This document shows positions 38,353-47,729 of a DNA stretch of 64,000 bases, one piece after another. Numbering within the stretch: the first letter of the stretch is position 1; the number at the start of each line of letters is the position of its first letter. The position numbers and the translations under genes are program-made. This DNA comes from Gemmatimonadaceae bacterium (lineage in GTDB: Bacteria > Gemmatimonadota > Gemmatimonadetes > Gemmatimonadales > Gemmatimonadaceae): NCBI GenBank assembly GCA_019186945.1, contig JABAQJ010000006.1, forward strand, positions 62,001 to 126,000, given 5' to 3'. The notes below the pieces were generated by a model that was given only the letters and a program-made list of their open reading frames with translations, did not search any database and was not told the origin of the DNA.

Positions 38353-40383
38353 TCATGGCGACCGCACGATCGTGGCCGAGATCCCCACCAGGTAAAGCGA
38401 TCCAGTGGCTCCTGCTCCCCACATCTGGATCAGGAGCCGCGACGAAGGTGACCTGAGCGCGGTCCACGTCGCTCCGTCGAAACGCAGCAGCATTCCATCC
38501 TCTCCCGCGGCAAACACATCCGTCGGACCCGTCCCCCAGACGGTTCGCAACGCTTTGGTTGCCGGACTGCTCATCGTGTACCATCGCGTGCCATCGTACC
38601 GCAGGATCGTTCCGGCCTCTCCGACGGCGAAGATGTCATTCCGCCCAGTCCCCCAGATTCCGCGCAACAGTTCCTTTGTCGGCGTTGGCATCGTCGTCCA
38701 CGCGTTCCCGTCGTAGTGCAGCACGGTCCCGGAGTCGCCGACAGCATAGACGTCGTTCGCCGCAGTCCCCCATACATGTCGCAGGAACCCTTCGGTCGGG
38801 CTGGTCATCGATCGCCAGCCACCTGGCGTGGAGGAAAGGATCGTACCCCGGTCGCCGACCACAAAGGCCTGCGTCGGATTTGCGAACCAGATCGACCGGA
38901 GCAACACTGCGCGCGGACTGGTCTCCGACGTCCAGCGGGTGCCGTCGAACCGGAGAATCGTCCCAGTATCTCCCACCGCAACGATGTTGAGCGGTCCCGT
39001 GCCGGCGACGCCGTACAGCGGGTGCGACGGCGGCGCGTCCATGGGCGACCAGCCCATCGGTCCGCGCCGGTAGATGACGCCACCGCCACCAACCGCGTAT
39101 GCGGTCTCATCCCCGCCACCCGGTCCCCACACGGACACGAAAGTCGGAGCGCTCACTTCCACTTTCCAGACGTTGCCCTTCCCGCGTACAACGGTGCCGT
39201 CCCATCCTGCGACGACCACACCGCCCGCGTTGTCGCCCGACACAGCCCGCAGGTTCTCGCCACTTCCCGAGGATACGATGCTCCGCCAGCTCGAACCATC
39301 GTATCGCACCACCTCGCCGGTATTGCCGACGGCGTAGATCTCGTTCGCGGACAGTCCCCAGATAGCAAACAGGTTGCGACTCGTTGGCGTGGGCTCGATC
39401 TGCCACGCCGTTCCATCGTAGTGCAACATCCGCCCGTTCACTCCGACTGCCCACACGTCGCGCGAATCGCTTCCCCAGACCCCGAAAAGCGGCGTGGTGG
39501 ACGGCGTCGTCATCGGCGTCCACGCGTTGCCATCGAAGTGCACGATTCGCCCGTTTTGTCCCACCGCGAAGATGTCGCGCGGCGACGTGCCCCAGAGACC
39601 CCACAACTCCCAGTCCGTCCCGCTGTGCACCAGCCGCCATGTCGTCCCGTCGAACCTGAGGATGATGCCGTTCACGCCAGTGGCGTAGATCTCGTCACGA
39701 CCGAACCCGTACACTTCCAGCAGGATCTCCGTGGTTGGGCTCGGCATCCGTGACCATGTGGTGCCGTCGAAATGAAGGATGATGCCGCCAGTCCCAACGG
39801 CGTAGACGTTCGACGCATCCGTGCCCCAGATGCCTACCAGCGTCTCCGTTGTCCCCGTCGACTGCAATGACCATGCGCCGCCCGCCGAATGCAACACTAC
39901 GCCGTTCTGACCGACCGCGAACGCGTGCGGCGACTCGGCGTCCGCCCACGCGCCGAGCAGCGATACGTCGGTAAGACCCTGAAACTCCAACCCGAAAGCG
40001 ACCGCTCGCGGCTCGCCCTCGACGACGGTCACGTCGCTGATGGCCTGCACATCGCCGGCAACTACGGTGATCCGCGCGCGGCCGGGTACGACCGCTCGTA
40101 TCGCTCCGTCAGCTGAAATCATCGCCGACGCCGGGTTCGATGACGAGAAGCGTAGCGCCGGATTGGTCAGAATATTTGCAGCCGAATCCCGGGCGATCAC
40201 CTTGGGGAACAGCAGCCCCCCAACGCGAAGAAACGCGCGTGCAGGAACGATCTCGATCGACGCAACCGGAGTCGCCGGACCGGCGAGTGCTGGCGACCGC
40301 TCCGCACACCCGCATGCAATCGCGGCCAGCGCGAGGCCAACCGTGCTACGTGTCCGATTCAAACGGCGCGAAGTGTTCGCCAA
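38353..40383 (-). CDS. Surface lipoprotein with Big_2 domain and 13 propeller-type repeats
   Basis: A 676-residue protein. The signal ends in a lipobox region (LAAIACGC). An Ig-like Big_2 domain follows (about 40-120), then 13 tandem repeats of about 39 residues and a partial last one. The consensus is L-x-x-[IV]-W-G-T-x-x-x-D-[VI]-[YF]-A-V-G-x-x-G-x-I-[LV]-x-[FY]-D-G-x-x-W, closed by a S/T/P-rich turn. This is the pattern of a beta-propeller or solenoid with aromatic staples. No catalytic motif is seen. The start appears to be TTG 40383 behind AAAAGG, as no ATG precedes the signal peptide. It is probably displayed on the outer surface. Confidence 0.85.
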   Translation of the reverse strand: MANTSRRLNRTRSTVGLALAAIACGCAERSPALAGPATPVASIEIVPARAFLRVGGLLFPKVIARDSAANILTNPALRFSSSNPASAMISADGAIRAVVPGRARITVVAGDVQAISDVTVVEGEPRAVAFGLEFQGLTDVSLLGAWADAESPHAFAVGQNGVVLHSAGGAWSLQSTGTTETLVGIWGTDASNVYAVGTGGIILHFDGTTWSRMPSPTTEILLEVYGFGRDEIYATGVNGIILRFDGTTWRLVHSGTDWELWGLWGTSPRDIFAVGQNGRIVHFDGNAWTPMTTPSTTPLFGVWGSDSRDVWAVGVNGRMLHYDGTAWQIEPTPTSRNLFAIWGLSANEIYAVGNTGEVVRYDGSSWRSIVSSGSGENLRAVSGDNAGGVVVAGWDGTVVRGKGNVWKVEVSAPTFVSVWGPGGGDETAYAVGGGGVIYRRGPMGWSPMDAPPSHPLYGVAGTGPLNIVAVGDTGTILRFDGTRWTSETSPRAVLLRSIWFANPTQAFVVGDRGTILSSTPGGWRSMTSPTEGFLRHVWGTAANDVYAVGDSGTVLHYDGNAWTTMPTPTKELLRGIWGTGRNDIFAVGEAGTILRYDGTRWYTMSSPATKALRTVWGTGPTDVFAAGEDGMLLRFDGATWTALRSPSSRLLIQMWGAGATGSLYLVGISATIVRSP

Positions 40384-40514
40384 TGCCTTTTTGCGGACGA
40401 TCGGCGACGCTCAGGCTGGTCCCATCGAGAGGCAGTCTCTCGACAGACTCGCGAACCGCACGTCCTGGTCGAGAACGTGACAGCCGTCGCGCGGTCCCGG
40501 CAAGGCTCCCGGTG

Positions 40515-40925
40515 TCACGGGCGCTCTTCCTTCACGCGTGCGGACACTACCACGATGGCGCCCGCCGGATAACCGGATCCGTACTTCACCTGGGCCTGCG
40601 ACGCGCTCAGATAACGAATCTCGTACACCGTCGTCACCGCGATATCGCGCAGCGTCGACATGTCGCCGAGTGGTCGGTCGTCCAGAACCACAGTTGGCGT
40701 GCGCGATTCCGTTCGGAGAATGCTGGTACGCCCGCGATCCTTGAAGAACTGCGGACGGAGGCGCTGCACGGCCTCGTAGGCATTCAGCGCAGCCGTTCGC
40801 GACAGCTCGGCGCGTGTGATGATGTCGCTCGACTGCACGGCCCGCCGGCCGGCGTTGCCGGAGCAGGCGACTCCAGCAACGAATGCGAATGTCATCCAGC
40901 CTGTAGCGTATAGCTTGTTGATCAC
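40515..40925 (-). CDS. Small TonB-plug-like lipoprotein
   Basis: A 136-residue exported protein with a lipobox (VAGVAC). The second half (TPTVVLDDRPLGDM, VYEIRYLSASQAQVKYGSGY, PAGAIVVVSAR) resembles the plug domain of TonB-dependent receptors (VYVDG...DVESIEVLRG..AxYGSGxANGVIxIxTK), but there is no beta-barrel. I recall free plug-like proteins of this kind as common in Gemmatimonadota; their role is unknown. The start is GTG 40925. Confidence 0.7.
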   Translation of the reverse strand: MINKLYATGWMTFAFVAGVACSGNAGRRAVQSSDIITRAELSRTAALNAYEAVQRLRPQFFKDRGRTSILRTESRTPTVVLDDRPLGDMSTLRDIAVTTVYEIRYLSASQAQVKYGSGYPAGAIVVVSARVKEERP

Positions 40926-41012
40926 GGCGAACTCATTCGCTCAGAAAACATCGACCGCGCACCACTTCCCTGCCACACCCTACCGTCGGTTCCGACCACC
41001 CGCAAGCGGGTG

Positions 41013-41522
41013 TCACGTCAGGCGACGCGCCAGGATGACCCGACTGTCTCCGCGACGATAGAAATCCCGCAAGGTTGCCAGCTCGGTGTAGCCCCGCGAC
41101 ACGTAGAACACGCGAGCGGAGTCCGACCCTCGCCGCGAAGACGCCTCGACGACGAGGAGCCGGCCACCGTCGGCTGCGGCCGTCCGTTCCACCTCCTGCA
41201 GCAGCGATCGACCGATTCCGCGGCCCTGATGCGCCGGGTCGACGACGAGCCAGTACAGATCGAACGTTCCGTCCGTCGCCGGAGTGGGACCGAAGCACGT
41301 GACCGCCACGAGCGCATCGCCGTCGACTGCACCGACCCAGCGATAGTCCGGATCCAGCGGCGGCACTCCTTCGGACGCCACGCCAAGGTCGAACAGCTCC
41401 AGCGCCACCTCCACCTCGTCGGACCCAAACGCGCCCGTACGCGTGACGATGCGGCGCACGTGCCGGCGATCCGATCGACGCAATTCCCGGAAAATCGGAC
41501 TGCCTGACGAACCGGCAGGCAC
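41013..41522 (-). CDS. GNAT-family N-acetyltransferase
   Basis: A 169-residue acetyl-CoA-dependent transferase. The acetyl-CoA loop is VVDPAHQGRGIGRSLL, preceded by the beta-4 strand FDLYWLVV and followed by VFYVSRGYTELA. The GTG start at 41522 shares one base with the stop of the upstream ATP-grasp gene (TAGTG), so the two are tightly coupled. It is last in a three-gene operon with two ATP-grasp ligases, suggesting it acetylates their peptide-like product or a building block. The substrate cannot be read from sequence. Confidence 0.85.
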   Translation of the reverse strand: MPAGSSGSPIFRELRRSDRRHVRRIVTRTGAFGSDEVEVALELFDLGVASEGVPPLDPDYRWVGAVDGDALVAVTCFGPTPATDGTFDLYWLVVDPAHQGRGIGRSLLQEVERTAAADGGRLLVVEASSRRGSDSARVFYVSRGYTELATLRDFYRRGDSRVILARRLT

Positions 41523-42577
41523 TACGACAGCGTCTGGCCGAAACGCGCGCGATCCTCCGCGCTGACGGTAAGGCCGGAGAGTTCCTGCACCCTGGCCCAA
41601 CGGGAGTCGTACGACGTCGACGAGCGCGCGAGCGCGTGATCGCAGACGAGACGGACTAGCGCCGCGTAGTCCAGTCCGGCAACGCGCGCCATCCGCGCCA
41701 AGCCGGCGTTGGGTGCGATGTCCGGGTTCGCATTCACTTCCAGGATCCACGGTCGGCCCAAGCGGTCGATCCGCATGTCCACACGTCCGTACCCTTCACC
41801 GCCAACGAGTCGCCAGGACTCCAGCGCCACGCGACGCACCTCGGCCGCCACTGCGGCATCGAGCTGTGCGGGGCACGTTGGCACCGTCCCCAGATCCTCA
41901 TCGCATCCCGTTTCCCACTTCGAGCGGTACGACACGATCTTCCACATGCCGCGTGGCATGGCCGCGAAATCGACTTCAGCCAGTGGCAGCACCGTGTCGC
42001 CAACGATGCCGACGTTTACTTCGCGCCCGTCGATGTACCGCTGGACTATCACCTCGGGCCACATTTCCAGCATGGCTCCAACTCGCTCCGCCAGCTGCTG
42101 CTTGTTCCGGACGACCGAACGTTGCTCGATCCCCAGCGAGGCGTCCTCCGCCGCCGGTTTGCAGATGGCGGGGAACCCGATGGACGGAAGCGGCTGGCCC
42201 GTGCGTGCCAGCCCCCACGCGGGGACCGGAAGTCGCGACCTGTCGAGCAGCGTATTGACCACGTGCTTCCGGAGGCACAATGACGTGGTGAAGCTGGAGC
42301 TTCCGCTGTACGGGAGACCAAGAAGTTCCAGCACGCCGATTACAGGGGGCTCGAACGTGGCGATGCCGTCGATGCCTTCGCAGAGGTTGAAGGCAAGATC
42401 GAAGCGGCCACGCCTCAGACGGTCGATCCACTGCGTATCGGTTCCGACCGGGATGCGAGAGGCCGACTGTCCCTCGTCCCGCAACGCGGACTCGATCGCT
42501 GCGACCGTCTCGAGGATGAGCAGATCGGGTACCGGAGCCAAAGCGGAGACACCATCGAAAAGAACGGCGACCTTCAT
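41522..42577 (-). CDS. ATP-grasp ligase, D-Ala-D-Ala ligase-like (second of a pair)
   Basis: A 351-residue ATP-grasp enzyme starting MKVAVLFDGVSAL. It shows the substrate segment NLCEGIDG, the lid CKPAAEDASLGIEQ, the ATP-binding VIVQRYIDGREVNVGIVG, and the Mg-binding end ILEVNANPDIAPNAGLARMA. The fold is that of D-Ala-D-Ala ligases, but it differs from Ddl in the C-terminal specificity region (NANPDIAPN instead of NTxPGFTxxS). It probably joins a different amino acid or peptide. Its ATG overlaps the upstream ligase stop as ATGA. Confidence 0.85.
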   Translation of the reverse strand: MKVAVLFDGVSALAPVPDLLILETVAAIESALRDEGQSASRIPVGTDTQWIDRLRRGRFDLAFNLCEGIDGIATFEPPVIGVLELLGLPYSGSSSFTTSLCLRKHVVNTLLDRSRLPVPAWGLARTGQPLPSIGFPAICKPAAEDASLGIEQRSVVRNKQQLAERVGAMLEMWPEVIVQRYIDGREVNVGIVGDTVLPLAEVDFAAMPRGMWKIVSYRSKWETGCDEDLGTVPTCPAQLDAAVAAEVRRVALESWRLVGGEGYGRVDMRIDRLGRPWILEVNANPDIAPNAGLARMARVAGLDYAALVRLVCDHALARSSTSYDSRWARVQELSGLTVSAEDRARFGQTLS

Positions 42578-43779
42578 GTGGTCCCGAAATCGCGGAGGGG
42601 CATTCCATGCGGTGGCGTGCGCCGAGCCAACCGGCCGTACGAAGGCGCGCTCGGCAGCTCCACACCGCATCTGGCAGCCGCCAGCAGCAATGTACGCTGC
42701 ATCAGCTCGTCGTACCCAATGCCGGCAGCCCGCGCCGCCATCGGGAAACACGAATGATCGTCCGGGTTGGGCGCAATTCCCGGAAGCGGGTTGACCTCAA
42801 CGACGTTTGGCACACCTCGCTCGTCGAGCCGCAAGTCGACTCGCGCCCAATCGCGGCAACCGAGCACCGAATAGGCTCGGAACGCCACGTGCTCCAGCGT
42901 CTCTCGCAACCCGGCATCGATGCGCGCGGGGCATTCGTAGAGCGACAAGGGATGCTCACGCGTATCCCAGACCCACTTGGCCTCGAACCCGAAAATCGGT
43001 GGTGCCCCAGGCGGAAGCTCCTCGAATCGCATGCCAATGATCGGCAGGACCGTCAGGTCGTCGCCATTTCCCATGATGGCGCACGTGAATTCCTCACCGG
43101 GAAGAAACGACTCGACCAATGCCGGCTGTCGGTACCGCTCCAGCAAGTGCGCGACTTGTTCGCGCAGATCCTCGTACGTCGCGCAGATGCTCCGTTCGGT
43201 GATTCCCTTCGACGAGCCTTCGTGAGCGGGTTTCACGAACGCGGGGAAGGACCGGCGTGCGAACGGGTCGAGCTGCGAAAGGCTGGTGATGCGCGCGAAC
43301 GGTGCCGTCGGAATGCCGTAGTAGGATAGCGTTTCCTTGGTCCGTGCCTTGTCCAGGCAAAGCGAGAGCGTGAAGGGATCGCTGCCAGAGTAGGGGATTC
43401 CCATGAACTCGAGGATGGCCGGCACATGCGACTCACGGTTCGGGCCACGGCGGCCTTCTGCCATGTTGAACACGATGTCCGGCCTGGCGTCGAGCAGACG
43501 TCGTGGGAAGTCATCGGTCGCGTCGAGGCGGATTACCTCACCAAGCGGCGCCAGAGCGTCCGCTACGGCGTCGATCGTCTCGATCGAATCCCACTCGGCG
43601 AACTCGTCGTCAATGGAGAACTCGGCGACACCACCAGCAGACGATTCCACGGCGGGCGACAATGAGCCCGTCGTGGCTGTCAAATCCGCCGCGCATGATG
43701 CATTAGGCGGAGCGGTGCTGCTTGCGTCCACCGCGGTGGCGGTGGGCTTCATGTTGAAGGCGAAACCGATTCGCGTCAC
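42574..43779 (-). CDS. ATP-grasp ligase, D-Ala-D-Ala ligase-like (first of a pair)
   Basis: A 401-residue ATP-grasp enzyme. Blocks seen are DIVFNMAEGRRGPNRES, the lid FVKPAHEGSSKGI, PALVESFLPGEEFTCAIMG and VVEVNPLPGIAPNPDDHSCF. After the first strand (TRIGFAFNMK) there is an unusual Ser/Ala/Thr-rich insertion of about 40 residues. The start is GTG 43779 with GGGAG five bases upstream. It is the first gene of the operon and is about 50 residues longer than its downstream paralogue. Two successive ligations are the natural reading: this enzyme makes one amide bond and its partner adds another. Confidence 0.85.
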   Translation of the reverse strand: MTRIGFAFNMKPTATAVDASSTAPPNASCAADLTATTGSLSPAVESSAGGVAEFSIDDEFAEWDSIETIDAVADALAPLGEVIRLDATDDFPRRLLDARPDIVFNMAEGRRGPNRESHVPAILEFMGIPYSGSDPFTLSLCLDKARTKETLSYYGIPTAPFARITSLSQLDPFARRSFPAFVKPAHEGSSKGITERSICATYEDLREQVAHLLERYRQPALVESFLPGEEFTCAIMGNGDDLTVLPIIGMRFEELPPGAPPIFGFEAKWVWDTREHPLSLYECPARIDAGLRETLEHVAFRAYSVLGCRDWARVDLRLDERGVPNVVEVNPLPGIAPNPDDHSCFPMAARAAGIGYDELMQRTLLLAAARCGVELPSAPSYGRLARRTPPHGMPLRDFGTT

Positions 43780-43960
43780 CGGGCTCCCGGAAAGCTCGAA
43801 CAGCGAATCCTGCGACCAGCACCACGCGTGCGAGCAGGCTTTTCAGATCTTCAGCGCCATCCCTCGCGAGGCGCGCGATATGATAAGGTCGCTTCGGGTC
43901 TCAGGCAACTCGCCTTCGTAGAAGGCGGTGATGTTCGATTCGGTACCAGAACAGGCCAGG

Positions 43961-44710
43961 TCAGATCTTGTGGTATGCCGTGCGCGCCGACTCATGCCGG
44001 TCTGTCGCCAAATAGATCTCGAAGTCTGCGAAGAATCTCGGCGCCTCTACCTGGAGGAGGCGCACAAGGGCGACCGCCAAGCGTCGGATTTCGAGTTCCG
44101 CGCCCTCGCCACCTCGCAATTCCAGCATCGATCTCCAAGCGCGTACGTTCGCCGTCACCACGATTTTCGTTTCGGTGGAGTTGGGGAGCACTCCTCGCGC
44201 GGCCTCACGCGCCATTTTCCGGCGATGCACGCGATCCGACACCCAGGCATAGCGCTCCATCAACTTCTCCACGAGATCCACGTACGTCTGCTGCGCACTC
44301 TCCACCTGTCGCTGCCATGCCGATTCAAGATCGGCGTCGCCGATGATCGCTGGGGGAACGACGAAGTTCGCCTCGGATTCGTCGACGTATCGCTGGCTCA
44401 GTTGCGAATAGGCGAAGCCGGCGCGATGACGTACGAGCTCGTGAGTAAGCGACCGCGACACGCCCTCCAGCAAGACCGAATAGTTGGCGTGCTCCAACAC
44501 GCTTCCATGTGCCTGTTTCAGTATGTTTTCCAGGTACTCTCCCGTCTTCCGATTGGCGGGATTCGCTTGGCTCATGTAACAGAGCCGGCCGGCGTATTCC
44601 GCCAGCCGTTCGCCGTCCGTGCTATCGCCGATCCAGTTCACCGGAAGGTGCGCGGGTTCCGCGAAAGACGGGCGGGCGACGATGGTCAGGCGCGGTGCGG
44701 TGAATAGCAT
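43961..44710 (-). CDS. thyX: FAD-dependent thymidylate synthase
   Basis: ThyX makes dTMP from dUMP using methylene-tetrahydrofolate, NADPH and FAD. The 249-residue protein has the signature RHRAGFAYSQLSQRY (residues 94-108). Compared with the textbook RHR-X7-S-X-R there is one extra residue before the serine (Ser105), a spacing I have seen in other ThyX sequences. HGSVLEHANYSV near 68-79 and NVRAWRSMLELR are further family blocks. It is a single gene between unrelated neighbours. Confidence 0.95.
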   Translation of the reverse strand: MLFTAPRLTIVARPSFAEPAHLPVNWIGDSTDGERLAEYAGRLCYMSQANPANRKTGEYLENILKQAHGSVLEHANYSVLLEGVSRSLTHELVRHRAGFAYSQLSQRYVDESEANFVVPPAIIGDADLESAWQRQVESAQQTYVDLVEKLMERYAWVSDRVHRRKMAREAARGVLPNSTETKIVVTANVRAWRSMLELRGGEGAELEIRRLAVALVRLLQVEAPRFFADFEIYLATDRHESARTAYHKI

Positions 44711-44799
44711 GGCGGAGCGTTGGCGATTGCGATTGCTGGAAAATCGGCCATTGTCCCGTTAGGCAGACGCGGTTACTGCCTGAGCCGACGGCGGGAAAG

Positions 44800-46464
44800 C
44801 TACAGCGCCGCCGCCAGCATCTCCAGACGCGAACGGTCGTAGGCACGCTCGCGCTCGACGCGGTCCAGCACCAACCGCGCCTTGGCTGGGACGGTGGCCA
44901 ATCCAGGGTCGTACTTGATCGCGTGCCACACGTCGAAGTCCGCCGGCGCGGGGGTCTTCACACCGGGGTTGAGGATACCTCGTGGATCCAGAGTCGCCTT
45001 GATGTCCCGTATCAGGTCGAGGGCGGCCGCCGACCAGAAGCGCTCGAGCACCGGCGTGCGCAGTCGGCCGTCTCCGTGCTCCCCGGTAGGCGTACCGCCC
45101 AGGCGCGCCGTCAGCTCGGTCACGTCTCCGAACAACCGGGCCAGTCGCTCTCGCCACGCCGGTTCGCGCACATCGACCAGAACATTGACGTGCACGTTGG
45201 CGTCCCCGGCATGGCCGAAGATCACGCCGCGGAACCCGGCGCTCACGAGAGCGCCGCGCACACCACGCACATACTCCGCCAGATGTGATGGCGGAACCGC
45301 ACCGTCCTCGATGACCTGCATCGACGCAATCGCAGGGTCGAGCCGCGCCAGAATAGGGCTCGCCGCATGCCGAATTGCCCAGAGCGACTCCTCGGACTCG
45401 GGATCCAGTCCTACCAGCACTTGGGATGCGCCAGCCGCATACAACGCTCGCTTGAGCGCGGCCACGCCGGCCTCGAGCGATCGCCGCGCGGATTCGTCGT
45501 GGCCATGCGTTGTGCCGGATGCGGGCGCTGGCGACTCCATCTCGATGAGAAGCACGGTGTCGGCGTTGACATCCACGGGAAGCGCGCGGTCGCCATGTTC
45601 AGCGACGATCCGCACGAAAGTCCGATCGAGGAGTTCACAAGCCGATGCCCCGGCTTCCCTCGCCAGCGCCGCCCCACGCACGGCGTCATCCAGCGAACTC
45701 CACGAAGCGAGGAGCGACGCCGTTGACTCAGGTACCTCTGCCAAGGCGAGTTCAACACCAGAAAACGCGCACAACGTCCCTTCGCTTCCGCAGAGCAGAT
45801 CGATCAACTCGCCGCTCCGCGCGAAGGCTGACAATCCGAGCCCGGAAGAGTTCTTACGCACCGCGGGAGTCGGCTGCTCGGCGGCACGTTCCTGAAACCG
45901 GGCCGAATTGTCCGCGAAACGGGCGAGGGCCTCGTTCCGGCAATCCAGGTCCGCGCCTCGCCGAACCCAGGTGCGACTTCCGTCAGCGAAAATGCACTCC
46001 AGGCCGGTGACCCAGCGTCGTGTCGACCCGAACTTCAGCGACCGTGCTCCCGAGGCGTTGGTGGCCACCATGCCGCCCACGCTGCAAAACGCGCCGCTCG
46101 AAGGGTCAATCGGAAATCGCATCCCGTGCTGACCTGCCGCGTGATCGACTGAGGCTCGCGTCGTTCCCGGAGCCGCGATCGCGAGCATCCGTGAAGGATC
46201 GATGGTGGGTGTGCCTCTCAGAAGCGATAGATCGACAACGACACTGTCGCTTAGGCATGCTCCGCTCATGCAACTCCCTGATCCCCGCATGGCGACCGGT
46301 ACCTCATGCTTGCTTGCCCAGCGAAGCAGGGCCTGAACGTCGGCAGCATCCGCCGGAACCGCAACCGCGCGTGGGGTTATGCGCATGATACCGGCGCACT
46401 CGCCGTAGACCGCTACGGCATCGGGGTCCTCTCGCCACTGGCCACGGAAATCCACAGGTTGCAT
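44800..46464 (-). CDS. FAD-linked oxidase, GlcD/D-lactate dehydrogenase-like
   Basis: A 554-residue flavoprotein that would oxidise a 2-hydroxy acid such as D-lactate or glycolate. The N-terminal PCMH-type FAD domain has VPVAMRGSGSCMSGACL, APGTTRASVDHA and GGMVATNASGARSLKFGST. The C-terminal FAD-oxidase domain has the metal-binding FGHAGDANVHVNV and the terminal GTPTGEHGDGRLR block. No iron-sulfur (GlcF-like) domain is attached. The substrate is not determined. Confidence 0.9.
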   Translation of the reverse strand: MQPVDFRGQWREDPDAVAVYGECAGIMRITPRAVAVPADAADVQALLRWASKHEVPVAMRGSGSCMSGACLSDSVVVDLSLLRGTPTIDPSRMLAIAAPGTTRASVDHAAGQHGMRFPIDPSSGAFCSVGGMVATNASGARSLKFGSTRRWVTGLECIFADGSRTWVRRGADLDCRNEALARFADNSARFQERAAEQPTPAVRKNSSGLGLSAFARSGELIDLLCGSEGTLCAFSGVELALAEVPESTASLLASWSSLDDAVRGAALAREAGASACELLDRTFVRIVAEHGDRALPVDVNADTVLLIEMESPAPASGTTHGHDESARRSLEAGVAALKRALYAAGASQVLVGLDPESEESLWAIRHAASPILARLDPAIASMQVIEDGAVPPSHLAEYVRGVRGALVSAGFRGVIFGHAGDANVHVNVLVDVREPAWRERLARLFGDVTELTARLGGTPTGEHGDGRLRTPVLERFWSAAALDLIRDIKATLDPRGILNPGVKTPAPADFDVWHAIKYDPGLATVPAKARLVLDRVERERAYDRSRLEMLAAAL

Positions 46465-46581
46465 GCACGCACAATAGCATGGAGCGGGTGCCGCGCAAAT
46501 CGCGAATCGGCGCGTATGGCGGCAGCGGGATATTAGTCTTCAGGACCGGTCAGCGCCGGCCCGATACACACGGAGAGTGAC

Positions 46582-47727
46582 ATGGCCATTCGTCGTTCGC
46601 CAGCCGCAACCCCGCGCGGCCTGGCTGCTCTGGCGTTCGCCGCCATGGTTCTGGCACCTTCGCTGCGAGCGCAAGCCACAGGGGTGGCCAAGCGCACCGC
46701 CAGCGAATTCGCCACCACGATCGCGCGACTCTCGGAGCCCGGGGGCTATTTCGATACCGACAACCTCATTTCCAACGAGTCTTCCTACCTGCATCCGCTG
46801 GGTACGCTGCGGCAACTCGGTGTCAGAGGTGGTGGGTACATCGGTGTCGGACCGGACCAGAACTTCTCGTACATAGCGGCGATTCGACCGCGGGTTGCCT
46901 ACATCATCGATCTGCGCCGGGACAATCTGCTGCAGCACCTCATGTTCAAGGCGCTGTTCGAGCGGTCCCGGAACAGGATGGACTACCTGTGCCGGTGGTT
47001 GGGCCGCGTCCCCCCGGCTGACCTCGCGAGCTGGAACCTGCGCTCGATCGAAGAGATCTCCGCTTGGGTCGAGAAGCAGCCGGCGAACGTCCGGTTCACG
47101 CAGGCCGAGCAACAAGGCATCATCGCCGCGGTGCGACAGACCGGAGTGCCATTGTCTGCACAGGACGCGAGCACAATTCGGCGATTCCACGACGCTTTTG
47201 TAGCTGGCGGCCTGGATCTGCAGTTCACCAGCTACAATCGCGGTCCGCGCCCCCACTACCCGACGCTGATGCAACTCCTGCTGGAGAAAGACTCGTCGGG
47301 TCGGCAGGCATCCTATCTCGCGCGCGAAGACGACTTCCGCTTCGTGAAGGCGATGCAGGCGGCAGATCGCATCATCCCAGTCATCGGTAATCTCGCCGGC
47401 TCGCACGCCCTGACAGCCATTGGCCGCGATCTCGAGCGACAGCGGGAGAAGGTGTCGGCGCTATACACGTCGAACGTGGAGCAGTACATCTGGCGTGACG
47501 GCAGCTTCCCGCGGTTCGCCGAGAGCGTCGCAGCTCTCCCGCGCGATGGACACTCCGTAATCATCCGCAGCTACTTCGGCGCCGGTTCCGGCGGCCAGGT
47601 GCATCCACGGGCACGCGACGGCTACTACAGCACGCAGCTGGTCCAGACGGTCGATGACTTCGCCGAGCGACAGAAGAACGGAGGCTGGTCGTCGTACTGG
47701 GAGCTTGTGACCCGAGGGAACAGGTAA
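46582..47727 (+). CDS. Secreted protein of an uncharacterised family
   Basis: A 381-residue exported protein (signal LAALAFAAMVLAPSLRAQA). It contains the long conserved run EPGGYFDTDNLISNESSYLH, then GGGYIGVGPDQNFSYIAAIRP and VAYIIDLRRDNLLQHLMFK. I recognise these as typical of a widespread family with no assigned role. I recall a Leptospira relative (LIC10091) with a methyltransferase-like fold, but cannot confirm that here. GGAG stands six bases before the ATG. It converges on a TonB-type gene with 2 bases between stops. Confidence 0.8.
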   Translation: MAIRRSPAATPRGLAALAFAAMVLAPSLRAQATGVAKRTASEFATTIARLSEPGGYFDTDNLISNESSYLHPLGTLRQLGVRGGGYIGVGPDQNFSYIAAIRPRVAYIIDLRRDNLLQHLMFKALFERSRNRMDYLCRWLGRVPPADLASWNLRSIEEISAWVEKQPANVRFTQAEQQGIIAAVRQTGVPLSAQDASTIRRFHDAFVAGGLDLQFTSYNRGPRPHYPTLMQLLLEKDSSGRQASYLAREDDFRFVKAMQAADRIIPVIGNLAGSHALTAIGRDLERQREKVSALYTSNVEQYIWRDGSFPRFAESVAALPRDGHSVIIRSYFGAGSGGQVHPRARDGYYSTQLVQTVDDFAERQKNGGWSSYWELVTRGNR

Positions 47728-47729
47728 GC

